The notes beneath the pieces were generated by a model that saw only the letters and a program-made list of their open reading frames with translations, had not been told where the DNA came from and searched no databases. Shown here piece after piece: positions 17,142 to 27,500 of a DNA stretch of 64,000 nt (position 1 is the first letter of the stretch; every line of letters starts with the position of its first letter). The position numbers and the translations under genes are program-made. This DNA comes from Flavobacterium chryseum (GTDB lineage: Bacteria > Bacteroidota > Bacteroidia > Flavobacteriales > Flavobacteriaceae), in the NCBI RefSeq assembly GCF_004362015.1, contig NZ_SNWW01000002.1, forward strand, positions 1 through 64,000, given 5' to 3'.

Positions 17142-18677
17142 CTAAATTATGGTTGGGGCTAAAGTAAACTTCACGACTACAAGAGTTCCATTCTCACCGC
17201 TGATTTTAAATTCGGCTTTTATATCCTCAGCAAGCCCTCGCATTAATTTCAGTCCCAAAGAAGCATTCTCAACAGGATCAAAATCTATCGGAAGTCCACT
17301 ACCGCTATCCTGGATTTTTAAGGTGAAGGTATTATTATCCCCTGCTTTAAGCGAAATGTCAATGATTCCATGAACATTATCCTGGAAAGCATACTTTATG
17401 GAATTGGTCACCGCTTCATTGAAAATCAAGCCAATAGGTATGGAATGGGACAGCGGTAAATCAAAATTATCAATATCCAGAACAAACCGAACTGACTTTT
17501 CCATCTGAAAGCAATCCTTTAAATACTCTGACAGTTCAAAAATATAGGATGGCATGTTAATAATAGATAAATTCTCAGACTGATAGAGCTTCTGATGGAT
17601 CAACGACATGGAATGAATCCTGTTTTGGCTGCTGCTGATAGCTTGCAGAGCTTCTTCATTCTTCAAAAATTCCGTCTGGCTTGCCAATAGTCCTACCACC
17701 ATATGTAGGTTGTTTTTCACCCGGTGATGAATCTCACGCAAAAGCCATTCCTTTTCAATGAGCATATTCCGCAGGGTGGTATTCTTTTGATTAATCTCAT
17801 CCTGCTTACCTTCAAGTGTCCTGTTTGTTTTTTTCTTGAATTTAAAACTCTTATAAAGCAACCCCAGAATTATTAGAAGCAGCCCCAGAAAGATAATCAT
17901 GGAATTTCTTATAAACGCCGCATTCCTAAGTTCATTTTGCTGCAGAAGGGTTTGATTGCGCAGAATAATAATATCCTTGTTTTTCTTTTCTGTTTCATAA
18001 AGTATATTAAGTCTGGTGTAAATAGGATAAAAATCCTTCTCCTCAAGATTTGCTTTTTTATAGAGAGCCATTGCTTTTTCCAGCGAAGCCATTGCTTTGG
18101 GAAAATTTTTGTATCTGTAGTACAATTCACCAATCTCCCTGTAACAGTCACTTCTTCTTTTTATATTTCCCGACCGTTTGAACAAAGCAGCAGCCTTACG
18201 AATCGGCATAAATTTTTCCTTCATAGGTGCCTCACCGCGCATTTTTGCTGACCATAGCATCACCCAAGCTTCCGCGAGGTCATCTGTATGATTTGTCTTT
18301 TCCAGCAAGACGATAGCCTGTCTGGCACATTGTTCTATCATCTCATTGTTATTTCGCAACTGATATAACATGGAAAGCTGCAGGTAACATTTTCCTTCAT
18401 AGAGAACAGAATGCAAAGACCGGCTTAGCCGAAGGGCTTGCTGGGCATAATCAAATGCCTTTTGAAGTTGTCCTGCCTTAAAGTTTTGCGATTCATACCA
18501 GTCACTTAACTGTAATAAGGTGTTGACTTTGTTAATACCGTGTAAGCCGGACAAGGCACGCTCATCACTTTTGACCAGTCCATGCGTATAGTCTGTTTCC
18601 TTTGCATCCATACAGACAGAATGCCCTATGAGCAAGAGCGCAAATATGCAGTATTCTTTTAAAGCACACGGTTTCAT
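17142..18677 (-). CDS. HisKA_2-type sensor histidine kinase, paralogue without adjacent regulator
   Basis: A 511-residue kinase with the same layout as the product of 13791-15371: signal-like N terminus, TPR-like sensor (CYLQLSMLYQLRNNNEMI, AEAWVMLWSAKMRG), one transmembrane helix (IIFLGLLLIILGLLY), HisKA_2 with EIHHRVKNNLHMVVG and an HATPase with NEAVTNSIKYAF and DSGSGLP. The kinase halves are much more alike than the sensor halves, as expected after duplication. No response regulator is adjacent, so it may share the NtrC-like partner at 11830-13776. The same 14-base palindrome precedes both kinase genes. Its GC content looks slightly higher than that of kinase 1. Confidence 0.85.
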   Translation of the reverse strand: MKPCALKEYCIFALLLIGHSVCMDAKETDYTHGLVKSDERALSGLHGINKVNTLLQLSDWYESQNFKAGQLQKAFDYAQQALRLSRSLHSVLYEGKCYLQLSMLYQLRNNNEMIEQCARQAIVLLEKTNHTDDLAEAWVMLWSAKMRGEAPMKEKFMPIRKAAALFKRSGNIKRRSDCYREIGELYYRYKNFPKAMASLEKAMALYKKANLEEKDFYPIYTRLNILYETEKKNKDIIILRNQTLLQQNELRNAAFIRNSMIIFLGLLLIILGLLYKSFKFKKKTNRTLEGKQDEINQKNTTLRNMLIEKEWLLREIHHRVKNNLHMVVGLLASQTEFLKNEEALQAISSSQNRIHSMSLIHQKLYQSENLSIINMPSYIFELSEYLKDCFQMEKSVRFVLDIDNFDLPLSHSIPIGLIFNEAVTNSIKYAFQDNVHGIIDISLKAGDNNTFTLKIQDSGSGLPIDFDPVENASLGLKLMRGLAEDIKAEFKISGENGTLVVVKFTLAPTII

Positions 18678-18761
18678 GTTTTGTTTTCCGGAGTTAAAAT
18701 GAAAGCAACAAAGTTATTGATAAATCGGATTATAATGAGTCGGAAGGTTATTTTTAAAGAA

Positions 18762-18775
18762 AACGATATATCGTT
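18762..18775. promoter_or_regulatory. Palindrome upstream of kinase 2
   Basis: AACGATATATCGTT, identical to 15451-15464 and at a similar distance (85 bases) from the kinase start. Confidence 0.6.
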
Positions 18776-18985
18776 GTTTCTTTTGGGTCCTAAACAATTT
18801 AAAAGAACTCATTTATTTATAACACACTATCTAGCTATTATCAGCTTCTGCTAAATTAGTGTAATCTTTTTTTCACACCACTTCCATATTTTACTTTTAA
18901 GTTTGATAAATTATTAATAAATAAATATAGTGCAAAATTAAATCCAAGAACTAGATATGTAAAAAACTGAATACACACTTTTACA

Positions 18986-19285
18986 TCAATCCCCAACAGG
19001 ACATCAAAACCAAATTCTTTAAGCCAATGAAAGACAGACACTAAATATAGTAAGCCAAACTCTTCAAATCTTCCATAAAATTTATAGAAATTTGTCCCGT
19101 AGAGGTCACAAACAAGACAAATGGCGCCAATTGAAGACAATTGGCGCATTTTTTTTATAACTTTGTTTATTTTTTATTAGTCTAAACAGCCGGGCTCCTC
19201 AGCAGCCCTAGCCCCGATAGCAGTGAAATCCTTTTGTGCCGGGGTTCGGCACAAAAGATTGGAACAAATAGCGGGAAGAGCTGCT
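18986..19285. repeat. Dispersed intergenic repeat, modules B, C and D (copy 2)
   Basis: Module B (18986-19109) begins TCAATCCCCAACAGGACATC and ends GTCCCGTAGAGGTCAC, with a variable 12-base stretch at 19038-19049. Module C (19123-19148) is the palindrome GGCGCCAATTG-AAGA-CAATTGGCGC followed by a T run, a terminator-like hairpin. Module D (19205-19285) is the 80-base block with the GTGCCGGGGTTCGGCAC hairpin. A minus-strand reading frame of about 97 codons crosses modules B and C, but its conserved part is just the repeat, so I do not call it a gene. The 18776-18985 stretch is AT-rich and featureless. Confidence 0.75.
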
Positions 19286-19289
19286 AAAA

Positions 19290-19512
19290 ATAACTTCAAC
19301 TTATAAACCCACCGTTGGATCGCAGCATGATCCACAATAACTCCCCTAATCTTCATTATTTCTTTAACATCCCGATAGCTTAATGTAAACCTAAGCTTGA
19401 AATATACTGCCTGCAGTATAATAGATTTCGGATAGCAATGACCTTTCGTATTCATGAGTTTAAGAATTTAAAAAGCCAAAGATAAAACTTAGCTTAGATG
19501 CGACAGAACCCT
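19290..19512 (-). pseudogene. IS6-family transposase fragment
   Basis: The frame starting at 19455 matches the first 50 or so residues of the intact transposase (MNTKGHCYPKSIILQAVYF through IQRWVYK) and then runs into module D of the intergenic repeat, just as the remnant at 366-686 does. The DDE domain is missing. The element end is at about 19499-19512 (GCGACAGAACCC). The shared junction between an IS6 5' piece and module D in two places suggests one ancestral event or a recombination hotspot. Confidence 0.8.
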
Positions 19513-19528
19513 TTAATACAGTTGTAAA

Positions 19529-19684
19529 ATGGAAAATAAATATCATTTGAAAACGGACAGGAAAAATGAGATTCTTTCAAAAAAATTAGCTGCTATTGAT
19601 CGCAAGCAATATTCAACATCCGTACTAATTTATTTAATTATTGGTTTGATATTCGCAACAGTTGTGTATTTGCAGTTGCTTTGA
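19529..19684 (+). CDS. Small single-pass membrane protein (51 aa)
   Basis: An open frame of 51 codons: a charged, Lys-rich N-terminal half (MENKYHLKTDRKNEILSKK) and one transmembrane helix at about residues 31-49 (STSVLIYLIIGLIFATVVYLQ), ending QLL. It starts 17 bases outside the IS6 end and is followed 11 bases later by a perfect hairpin terminator, which supports real expression. Function unknown. It could be a remnant C terminus placed next to the IS, but the tidy start-to-terminator unit argues for an intact small gene. Confidence 0.55.
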   Translation: MENKYHLKTDRKNEILSKKLAAIDRKQYSTSVLIYLIIGLIFATVVYLQLL

Positions 19685-19695
19685 TACTATAAAGC

Positions 19696-19721
19696 AAAGC
19701 CACTCAATGAGTGGCTTTTAG
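19696..19721 (+). terminator. Terminator after the small membrane protein
   Basis: The stem AAAGCCACTCA / TGAGTGGCTTT with a minimal loop, followed by TTTAGTT. Because it is symmetrical it may also act for the large minus-strand gene from 19809. Confidence 0.75.
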
Positions 19722-19808
19722 TTAAATATTTAAAATATTAATTTCATCTTCAATTCTTTCTAAATATGTTTCAGTATTAAGATGTTTCACAGATCAGCTT
19801 TTAATCTA

Positions 19809-22800
19809 TTATTTTATAATGAGCTTTTTGGTAACGTGGTATTCCTCTGAAATAATCGTCACAATATATATTCCGGCAACTAAATTATGACTTATTTTTG
19901 CAGAAGAATTGAGTTTGTTTACCAAAACCTTTTTTCCATTTATATCCGTGACAGTAATAGTTGCCCAATCACCAGCTCTTAATTCCGGTAACACAATATT
20001 AAATTCATTATTAGTTGCAGGATTTGGATAAATGCCAATTAGTACATTATTTTCTGTTGTTGTTTCTAATTTTTGATTATTGCCTTTAGCTGTTGCAGTT
20101 GTTTGAAATTGCCATTGTGCACTTTCCCAATTGTTTTGAGCTCCGGCATATTGAGCAGAGCCAGTTAAGTTTTCGATATGAATCATACTGCCTGTCTGCC
20201 ATCTGTTTTTAATTCTTACCCAGGTTGCATCAACATTTTCGTTTGACCATTGTGCACTCCACCAGGTAGATGGTCCGGCAGAACATTGTACCGCACCGGT
20301 TAAATTTTCAATATTCATTACATCGCCAGTCCCTACATTTTTTAATACAAAATAAGTGGCATCTATTGCTACTTTCTCCCATTTATAATTATTGTTGGCG
20401 ACATTAGCTCCATAACCTACATTGGCGCCGGCATCATATAAATAAGTATTGGTCCATTTATTTTTAATGGTAAAGTAGCTTCCTGTAGCTGTCGCTACTG
20501 TTATAGCAGCCGTACTTGTTTTATTTCCGTCGGCAGTAGTTACCGTGATTGTTGCTGTGCCATTCGCTACTGCAGTTACCAACCCAGAACCATTTACGGT
20601 AGCTACGGCAGTATTATTGGAAGCATAGCTAACAGATTTATTACTTGCATTTGATGGTAGAATCGTTGGAGTCAATTGTTGTGTTCCTCCCACTGCTAAT
20701 GTCAATGAAGCTGGACTAAGACTCACACTTGTCACTGCAACATTAGATGAACTTACAGTTATTGTTGCAGTTGCTATTTTTGCCCCATCTTGTGTAGTTA
20801 CCGTAATAGTGGCTGATCCTGCACTAACTGCAGTTACTAACCCAGAACCATTTACAGCTGCTAAACCAGTATTATTTGAACTATACGTAACCGTTTTATT
20901 TGTAGCATTAGCAGGTGAAACAGTAGCGGTGAGTTGCTGGGTTGCGCCTGTCGTCAATGATACAGATGCTGGTGATACCGTAACACCGGTTACCGCAACG
21001 TTGCCTGTTGTTACGGTGATAGAGCTTGTTGCTGTCTTTGCGCCGTCAGCTGTTGTAACGGTGATCGTAGCAGTACCTGCTCCAACTGCTGTTACAAGCC
21101 CTGATGAACTTACTGTGGCAAACGAAGCGTCGCTGGTTGACCAGCTTACATTTTTATTCGTTGCGTTTGATGGTGCTACAATTGCTGTAAGCTGCTGGGT
21201 TGCACCAACTGTCAGTGTTGCAGATGCCGGTGATACCGTTACCCCTGTTACAGAAACGTTACATGCACTAACCGTTATTGTACTTGTTGCGGTCTTTGCG
21301 CCATCAGCTGTTGTTACCGTGATAACTGCTGTGCCCGCAGCAACTGCTGTTACTAGCCCTGATGTATTAACTGTAGCTACTGCAGTGTTCCCTGAGCTCC
21401 AAGTTACATTCTGATTTGTGGCATTTACTGGTGCTACGGTAGCGGTGAGTTGTACTGTGCCACCCAGGCATGCTGATGATGGTGAGGGTGATACGCTCAC
21501 ACCTGTTAAGGGAACATTAGGTTGCGTGCCGCAGTTTGTAAGAAATACGGTACCAAATACACCTGGTGTAGACCATGCTGTGCTTGTTGTTGCAAAAGCA
21601 GATACCTGTGAATCTCTTGTTCCGCCGTTATCATCATCATCAACTTCTACTTCCAAGCCGATCTTGTTTCCAAGACTTGGTATTACACCTATTGTTGACC
21701 ATGGTATTCTAACTTCTATGTTATAACCGTTTGAAACATTGTGTTGCGCGAAAACAATGCCAGTAGTTCTTGTTACCGATGTACCACCTACTTTAATGCC
21801 GGTGTCATTGTAACGGAAACCTAACTGAAAGTCATCGACTCCGTCGTAAGATGAGCCTTTGCTGTTGTTTCCATCAATGAAGATTTCTACAACATCATCT
21901 TCCCACCATGATGCACCAGAGTCATTAAACCTATTTGCATCGTTTACTTCTACAAGTAAATACAAATTAGTGTTGTCATACATCGCTCTCCATTTGCTGC
22001 CTGCAAAATCTGAAGGCAAGGAACCAATGGTAACATTGCCTAACGTACCGGCTGGAACATTACCCCATGCTGCATCAATGCTCTGATCGATAGCGGGAGC
22101 GGTTGTAGTGAAACCAATTACGGGTGCCGTGCAGGGCGGATTATCGTTATCAGCAATATTTATTGTCGCTGCTGTACTTCCTCCAAGGTTATAACCTGTG
22201 CCAGGCTGAAGGGTAACTATCAATGTCTCTGATCCTTCGAATACCGTATCATCTGTGGGTGTAATTGTGATTGTGGCGGATGGTGCAGCAGAAGTTAAAG
22301 TAACCGATCCACTCAATGCGGGACTTGACGAATAATCAGAAGTTGATGCTGTTCCTGATATCGTATATCCGATAGTAAGGTTTGAAGTAGTACCGCTGGT
22401 GCTTATTGTATAAACGCCTACGTTACCGCCTTCACCTGCTGTTGCATCTGTAGCTGTAATATTTACAGCGGCTGTTACAGTAACAGATTTTGTTGCTGTC
22501 TTGCTTCCGTCTTGCGTTGTCACTGTAATGGTAGCAGTACCCGGTGCAACACCTGTTACAACACCTGCAGCACTCACCGTTGCTACGGCAGTATTAGAAG
22601 ACGTCCATGCTACATTTTGATTGGTAGCATTGGTTGGGGAAATAACGGCTGTTAATTGTGAGGTTCCGCCTTGCGGGATTGATATAGCAGAGGCAGGGCT
22701 AATCGCTACACTGGCAACACTTGTGTTCCCTACGTTGTTAATTGTAAATGTTGCAGGCGATTCATTATTTATTGCAGGTGTTGAGGCTGCGTTTACTACC

Positions 22801-24536
22801 AGACCTGTGGTAGTCATTGAACCGTTGGTACCTGGTGTACCTGGCAATACATAAATTCCATAGCCCTTGTAATCATCCCACGTACCTGTTGTGTAATTAT
22901 TTACATTGTTATCTTTTCCTGTTCCATCAATGGTCACATTGATAAATTCAAGATTTGTAATTTTGAAAGCGGTACCAACGTTGTAAATCATGGCACCGTC
23001 TTTTTGCGAGTTAAGAACATCTACATTTCTTAATCTCAAGTTTTGAACATCATACAACCTTGTAAAAATATCTATAGCACCATATCTGTTATACCAAAGG
23101 TTTGCATTGGTACCACAGCTTATTACTGTTGTCTCATAAATTTCCATCCAAAGCGTAGTACTAAATGAACTACCTACTGTTGGGAAATCGGAATTCACCC
23201 GTATTCCATTTTCAACGCCATCCTTAATCAGCAAGTGATGGCCTTTGTGTCCACCGCCTCCGAAGAAACCAATACCACCTGCACGCCAGGTATTTTCTGC
23301 CGTACAATATCTGAACTCATTGTTTACACATTGTTGTGGACCATCATTTGATGACCATGAAGCCATGGCATCATCGCCATTGTTTCTCATGTTTGAATGC
23401 TCGCAAATTGAATTGCTTGTGCCGCGTGAAAAATTTACACCATCAGCATAATTATTACGAAAGCGACAGTTGGTTACCAACAATCCATCGGTTACCGGTG
23501 TGCCGAAAAAGTTCGCTTCCCACAAACCAACCTCAAAGTGTTCAACCCACACGCGCTCTATAGACGAATTAGTTCCATGTCCACCGACAAAGCCTTTGTA
23601 ATCAGATGTGCGGCTTGTGTTATCGGTATTCATAAAGAAATCTTTCATATCGATATTTGTACCCGTACCACCGGATGAAATACCGCCACCTCCAGAAGAA
23701 GTACCGGTGAAATATAATTCGGTAAGCCACATACCTGCACCTTGCAAAGTCACATTACTAATATTGATCATATCAAGTTTGCTATTCAATAAAAAGCGAC
23801 CTTCAGGAACGTATATGCTTTTACCTGTATTTCTCGCTTCTGCTATTGCAGAGACAAATGCTTGCTTGTCGTCATTGGCATCATTGGGAACGGCACCAAA
23901 AGAAGTTACACTAACAGCGTTAGCAGGCTGAGCCACAGCAGCAGGTATCGGTTCCATTTCTATAAAGTCAACCAAATAGTTGATACCATCAGAAGCTTGT
24001 TTCACGAGCCTTACTTCAGTGCCTGAAGAAACCGATGAAGGAAGTTTCACACGCACTTCATCAAAACGCATGCGCATAGTCCAGCCTGATTGTGGTGTGT
24101 TCACTGGATCTTTTGTTCCATCGCTGGGATTGGGACTAAAATATTGCCATGCCCATTTGGAAGAGAGATTTATATTCTGAACGAAAGTACCTCCAACAAA
24201 AAGAGCGAGCGTACCTGTTTGACCGGTACCAGCTGCGTTGTCAGGAATACTAAAACGTAAAACCAAACCCTGACCGGCAGAAGTAAGATTCCATTTTACA
24301 AATGAATTTGTTGCGTTAAGGCTCGCGCAGGTTTGATCAGAAGCTTCTGATTGTGTTTGCTTTTGATCAAATGTGGCGGCAAGCATAGTAGCTCCGCCAC
24401 CCACTGCGGCCGCATTCGCTTCATATCTGGTGTACGGCATTTGATATGCTCCACGTGGGAGTCCATCGCTTTGTGCGTGAGTTATCAGCGGAAAAAATCC
24501 GCAGAGAACCAATAATAGAATTATAATTTTTTTCAT
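19809..24536 (-). CDS. Giant T9SS-secreted multidomain GH87-like protein A
   Basis: A 1575-residue secreted protein. Order: signal peptide (1-21); CBM6/35-like module starting LPRGAYQMPYTRYEA (about 22-205); right-handed beta-helix (about 206-590) opening VTSFGAVPNDANDDKQAF; BIG_2 Ig-like domain (605-690); Calx-beta (695-800); CBM9-like module (805-1000, DQSIDAAWGNV); four BIG_2 domains (1005-1350); beta-trefoil/fascin-like module (YFTIKNKWTNTYLYDAG); T9SS C-terminal signal (IGIYPNPATNNEFN to KKLIIK). The helix contains NNYADG (Asp365) and NNGDD (Asp388/Asp389). The 23/24-residue spacing equals that recalled for the three catalytic Asp of GH87 alpha-1,3-glucanases, so alpha-1,3-glucanase/mycodextranase activity is likely. 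Alternatively it is another Pectate_lyase_3-type helix enzyme. It is the tandem paralogue of the next gene (42-base gap). The catalytic and middle parts look GC-richer than the C-terminal modules, suggesting mosaic origin. Confidence 0.8.
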   Translation of the reverse strand: MKKIIILLLVLCGFFPLITHAQSDGLPRGAYQMPYTRYEANAAAVGGGATMLAATFDQKQTQSEASDQTCASLNATNSFVKWNLTSAGQGLVLRFSIPDNAAGTGQTGTLALFVGGTFVQNINLSSKWAWQYFSPNPSDGTKDPVNTPQSGWTMRMRFDEVRVKLPSSVSSGTEVRLVKQASDGINYLVDFIEMEPIPAAVAQPANAVSVTSFGAVPNDANDDKQAFVSAIAEARNTGKSIYVPEGRFLLNSKLDMINISNVTLQGAGMWLTELYFTGTSSGGGGISSGGTGTNIDMKDFFMNTDNTSRTSDYKGFVGGHGTNSSIERVWVEHFEVGLWEANFFGTPVTDGLLVTNCRFRNNYADGVNFSRGTSNSICEHSNMRNNGDDAMASWSSNDGPQQCVNNEFRYCTAENTWRAGGIGFFGGGGHKGHHLLIKDGVENGIRVNSDFPTVGSSFSTTLWMEIYETTVISCGTNANLWYNRYGAIDIFTRLYDVQNLRLRNVDVLNSQKDGAMIYNVGTAFKITNLEFINVTIDGTGKDNNVNNYTTGTWDDYKGYGIYVLPGTPGTNGSMTTTGLVVNAASTPAINNESPATFTINNVGNTSVASVAISPASAISIPQGGTSQLTAVISPTNATNQNVAWTSSNTAVATVSAAGVVTGVAPGTATITVTTQDGSKTATKSVTVTAAVNITATDATAGEGGNVGVYTISTSGTTSNLTIGYTISGTASTSDYSSSPALSGSVTLTSAAPSATITITPTDDTVFEGSETLIVTLQPGTGYNLGGSTAATINIADNDNPPCTAPVIGFTTTAPAIDQSIDAAWGNVPAGTLGNVTIGSLPSDFAGSKWRAMYDNTNLYLLVEVNDANRFNDSGASWWEDDVVEIFIDGNNSKGSSYDGVDDFQLGFRYNDTGIKVGGTSVTRTTGIVFAQHNVSNGYNIEVRIPWSTIGVIPSLGNKIGLEVEVDDDDNGGTRDSQVSAFATTSTAWSTPGVFGTVFLTNCGTQPNVPLTGVSVSPSPSSACLGGTVQLTATVAPVNATNQNVTWSSGNTAVATVNTSGLVTAVAAGTAVITVTTADGAKTATSTITVSACNVSVTGVTVSPASATLTVGATQQLTAIVAPSNATNKNVSWSTSDASFATVSSSGLVTAVGAGTATITVTTADGAKTATSSITVTTGNVAVTGVTVSPASVSLTTGATQQLTATVSPANATNKTVTYSSNNTGLAAVNGSGLVTAVSAGSATITVTTQDGAKIATATITVSSSNVAVTSVSLSPASLTLAVGGTQQLTPTILPSNASNKSVSYASNNTAVATVNGSGLVTAVANGTATITVTTADGNKTSTAAITVATATGSYFTIKNKWTNTYLYDAGANVGYGANVANNNYKWEKVAIDATYFVLKNVGTGDVMNIENLTGAVQCSAGPSTWWSAQWSNENVDATWVRIKNRWQTGSMIHIENLTGSAQYAGAQNNWESAQWQFQTTATAKGNNQKLETTTENNVLIGIYPNPATNNEFNIVLPELRAGDWATITVTDINGKKVLVNKLNSSAKISHNLVAGIYIVTIISEEYHVTKKLIIK

Positions 24537-24578
24537 ATTTTATTTAATTTAAATTACATCCAACGAATTAAAAAAAGA

Positions 24579-27500
24579 CTATTTCACAATCAGTTTTTTT
24601 GTCACATTAAAAGTGTTAGAACTAATTGTAACAACATAGAGCCCAGCAGCTAAATTATGATTGATTTTTCCAGAAGAATTGAGTTTGTTTACCAGAACCT
24701 TTCTTCCACTTATATCAGTAACAGTGACAGTTGCAATTTCACCCGCTTTCAATTCCGGGAATAGAATATTAAATTCATTGTTAATTGCAGGGTTTGGATA
24801 AATACCAATCAACGAATTGCTTTCGGTATTTATTTGTTCTTTAGTGACATCATTTTTAGCCGTTGTAGAAGATTGAAACTGCCATTGGGCACTATCCCAA
24901 TTATTCTGACCTCCATTGTACTGAGCAGAACCTGTTTGATTTTCAACATGAATCATAGCGCCTGTCTGCCATCTGTTTCTAATTCTTACCCAAGTACCAT
25001 CCACATTTTCATTTAACCATTGGGCACTCATCCAAGTAGACAATCCGGCAGTACACTGTACCGCTCCTGTTAAATTTTCGATATGCATTACATCTCCGGT
25101 AGCTACATTTTTTAGCACAAAATAAGTGGCATCGACCGCTACTTTTTCCCATTTGTAATTGTTGTTGGCAACAGAAGCTCCATAACCTACATTCGCACCG
25201 GCATCATATAAATACGTATTGGTCCATTTATTTTTAATGGTAAAGTAGTTTCCTGTAGCTGTAGCTACGGTTATTGCAGCCGTACTTGTTTTATTTCCAT
25301 CGGCTGTAGTTACTGTGATTGTTGCTGTGCCATTAGCAACAGCAGTTACCAACCCGGAACCATTTACAGTTGCTACACTACTATTATTAGACGCATAACT
25401 AACGAATTTATTACTTGCATTAGATGGAAGAATCGTTGGCGTTAATTGTTGTGTTCCTCCAACTGCTAATGTCACAGAAGTTGGACTAAGACTAACACTT
25501 GTTACTGCCACATTCGATGTATTTACAGTTATCGCAGCTGTAGCTGTTTTCGCCCCATCTTGTGTAGTAACCGCAATAATTGCCGATCCTGCACTAACTG
25601 CAGTTACTAATCCGGAACCATTGACAGTTGCTACACCAGTATTATTAGAACTATACGTCACGGTTTTATTTGAAGCATCGGAAGGAGCAACCGTTGGTGT
25701 TAATTGTTGAGTTCCTGCAACGTTTAAAGTCGCAGTTGTTGGTGAAATTGTTACCCCAGTTACAGCAATTGATGTTCCAGGTTTGGTATCAGACCAAGTG
25801 TTATTTATATACCAGCCCGTTTTGTTTCTGTTTAAATCGGCGGTTTGATTCGTGCCATCATTGAAGATAAGATTGGTTGCCGTTATATTGGTGAAAGTAT
25901 AACTGTACCAGCCATTACCAGCGTCGGTCATAGTCACTCCAGGCCAGGAAGCATCTGCTAATGTTCCGGTAGGCATTGCGCTCCACCAATATATTTTTAT
26001 TGCTGTTCCCCAAGTTGCAGGTCTGAAAAAGTTAACTGTAAAACTTGAATTTGAGTTTGTATTTACAGTGATTGCGGCTGTAGCAGTTTTTGCTCCATCT
26101 TGTGTAGTTACCATGATAATTGCCGATCCTGCACTAATTGCAGTTACGAGCCCGGAACCATTTACAGTTGCTACGCCAGTATTATTAGAACTATAAGTAA
26201 CGGACTTATTACTTGAATTCGATGGCAGAATCGTTGGAGTTAATTGTTGTGTTGTGCCTACAGCTAATGTTGCCGAAGTTGGACTTAGACTAACACTTGT
26301 TACTGCAACATTAGATCCATTTACAGTTATTGCAGCAGTAGTTGTTTTCGCCCCATCTTGCGTAGTTACCGTAATAGTAGCAGAACCAGAACCCACTGCA
26401 GTTACCAGTCCTGCAGCATTTACAGTTGCTACGCCAGTATTATTAGAACTATAAGTAACCGTTTTATTTGTAGCATTGGCCGGAGCAAACGTTGATGTCA
26501 ATTGTTGTGTTGCACCTACATTTAAAGTCACAGTTGTTGGATTAAGACTAACACTTGTCACGGCAACATTTGATGTATTTACTGTTATTGCAGCAGTAGC
26601 TGTTTTGGAACCATCTTGTGTAGTTACTGTAATAGTAGCAGAACCAGAACCCACTGCGGTTACCAACCCGGAAGCATTTACAGTTGCTACGCCAATATTA
26701 TTAGAACTATAGGTCACGGTTTTATTTGTAGCATTTGCTGGAGCAACTGTTGATGTTAATTGTTGTGTTGCTCCTACTGCTAATGTTACGGATGTTGGAC
26801 TAACCGTTACTCCAGTTACCGGAACATTGCTCACCGTCACGGTGCAGGTTGCAGTTTTTCCCTGATCAACTGTGGTTGCAGTGATGGTAGCTGTTCCTGA
26901 GGCAACCGCAGTTATTAAACCAGATGCACCCACTGTAGCTACAGAATTATTACTGGAAGAATATGTGACAGCTTTATTTGTAGCATTGGATGGCGCTATT
27001 GTCGGTGTGAGTTGTTGTGTTCCGCCCACAGCAAGTGTTGAACTGGCCGGAGTAACACTAACCCCTGTAACCGGAACTGCAGGTGCTGAATTAATTATAA
27101 TATTATATCCTTGCTGACCTTTGTAGACAAGCGCGGGTTCTTCCAGTCTTGAGGTTACCAGATTGTTAAACGTTGTTGTACCATTGCTCGAGTAAGAAAA
27201 TATTGCATATCCACCTGAAGGCGCTGCAAATGCAGATTTGGTTTCCGTATCAAGGCCCGTGCCGTCAATGATAAGGTTATCAAATTTAATGTTGTTGATT
27301 GTATTGGCTCCGAGAATAACACCATGACGTTGTGCGTTGGTGATTGTATTATTCGTAAAGGTCATATTTTGAATAGGCCCCATAGCATCGTATAATTCGA
27401 TGGCACCTTTTTCCTGATTTACCAGATCTGTACTTGTGCCACAACTGATTATTGTGTTTTCATAGATCCGCATATCGGTGTTGTTTTCAAACTTATAACC

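Noticed and set aside
18856..19149. 97-codon minus-strand frame
   Set aside because: Its conserved section coincides with modules B and C of the dispersed repeat. Other copies contain stops or other ends, so it is treated as repeat rather than gene.
20809..21726. Long plus-strand open frames opposite the GH87-like protein A
   Set aside because: They are antisense to the BIG_2 repeats; their repetitive Val/Ala/Thr composition is the mirror of the Ig-like repeats, and no promoter or family match is visible.
26041..27080. Tandem DNA repeats resembling an array
   Set aside because: They are codon-level repeats of BIG_2 domains with a period of roughly 80 codons, not short direct repeats with unique spacers, so not CRISPR.
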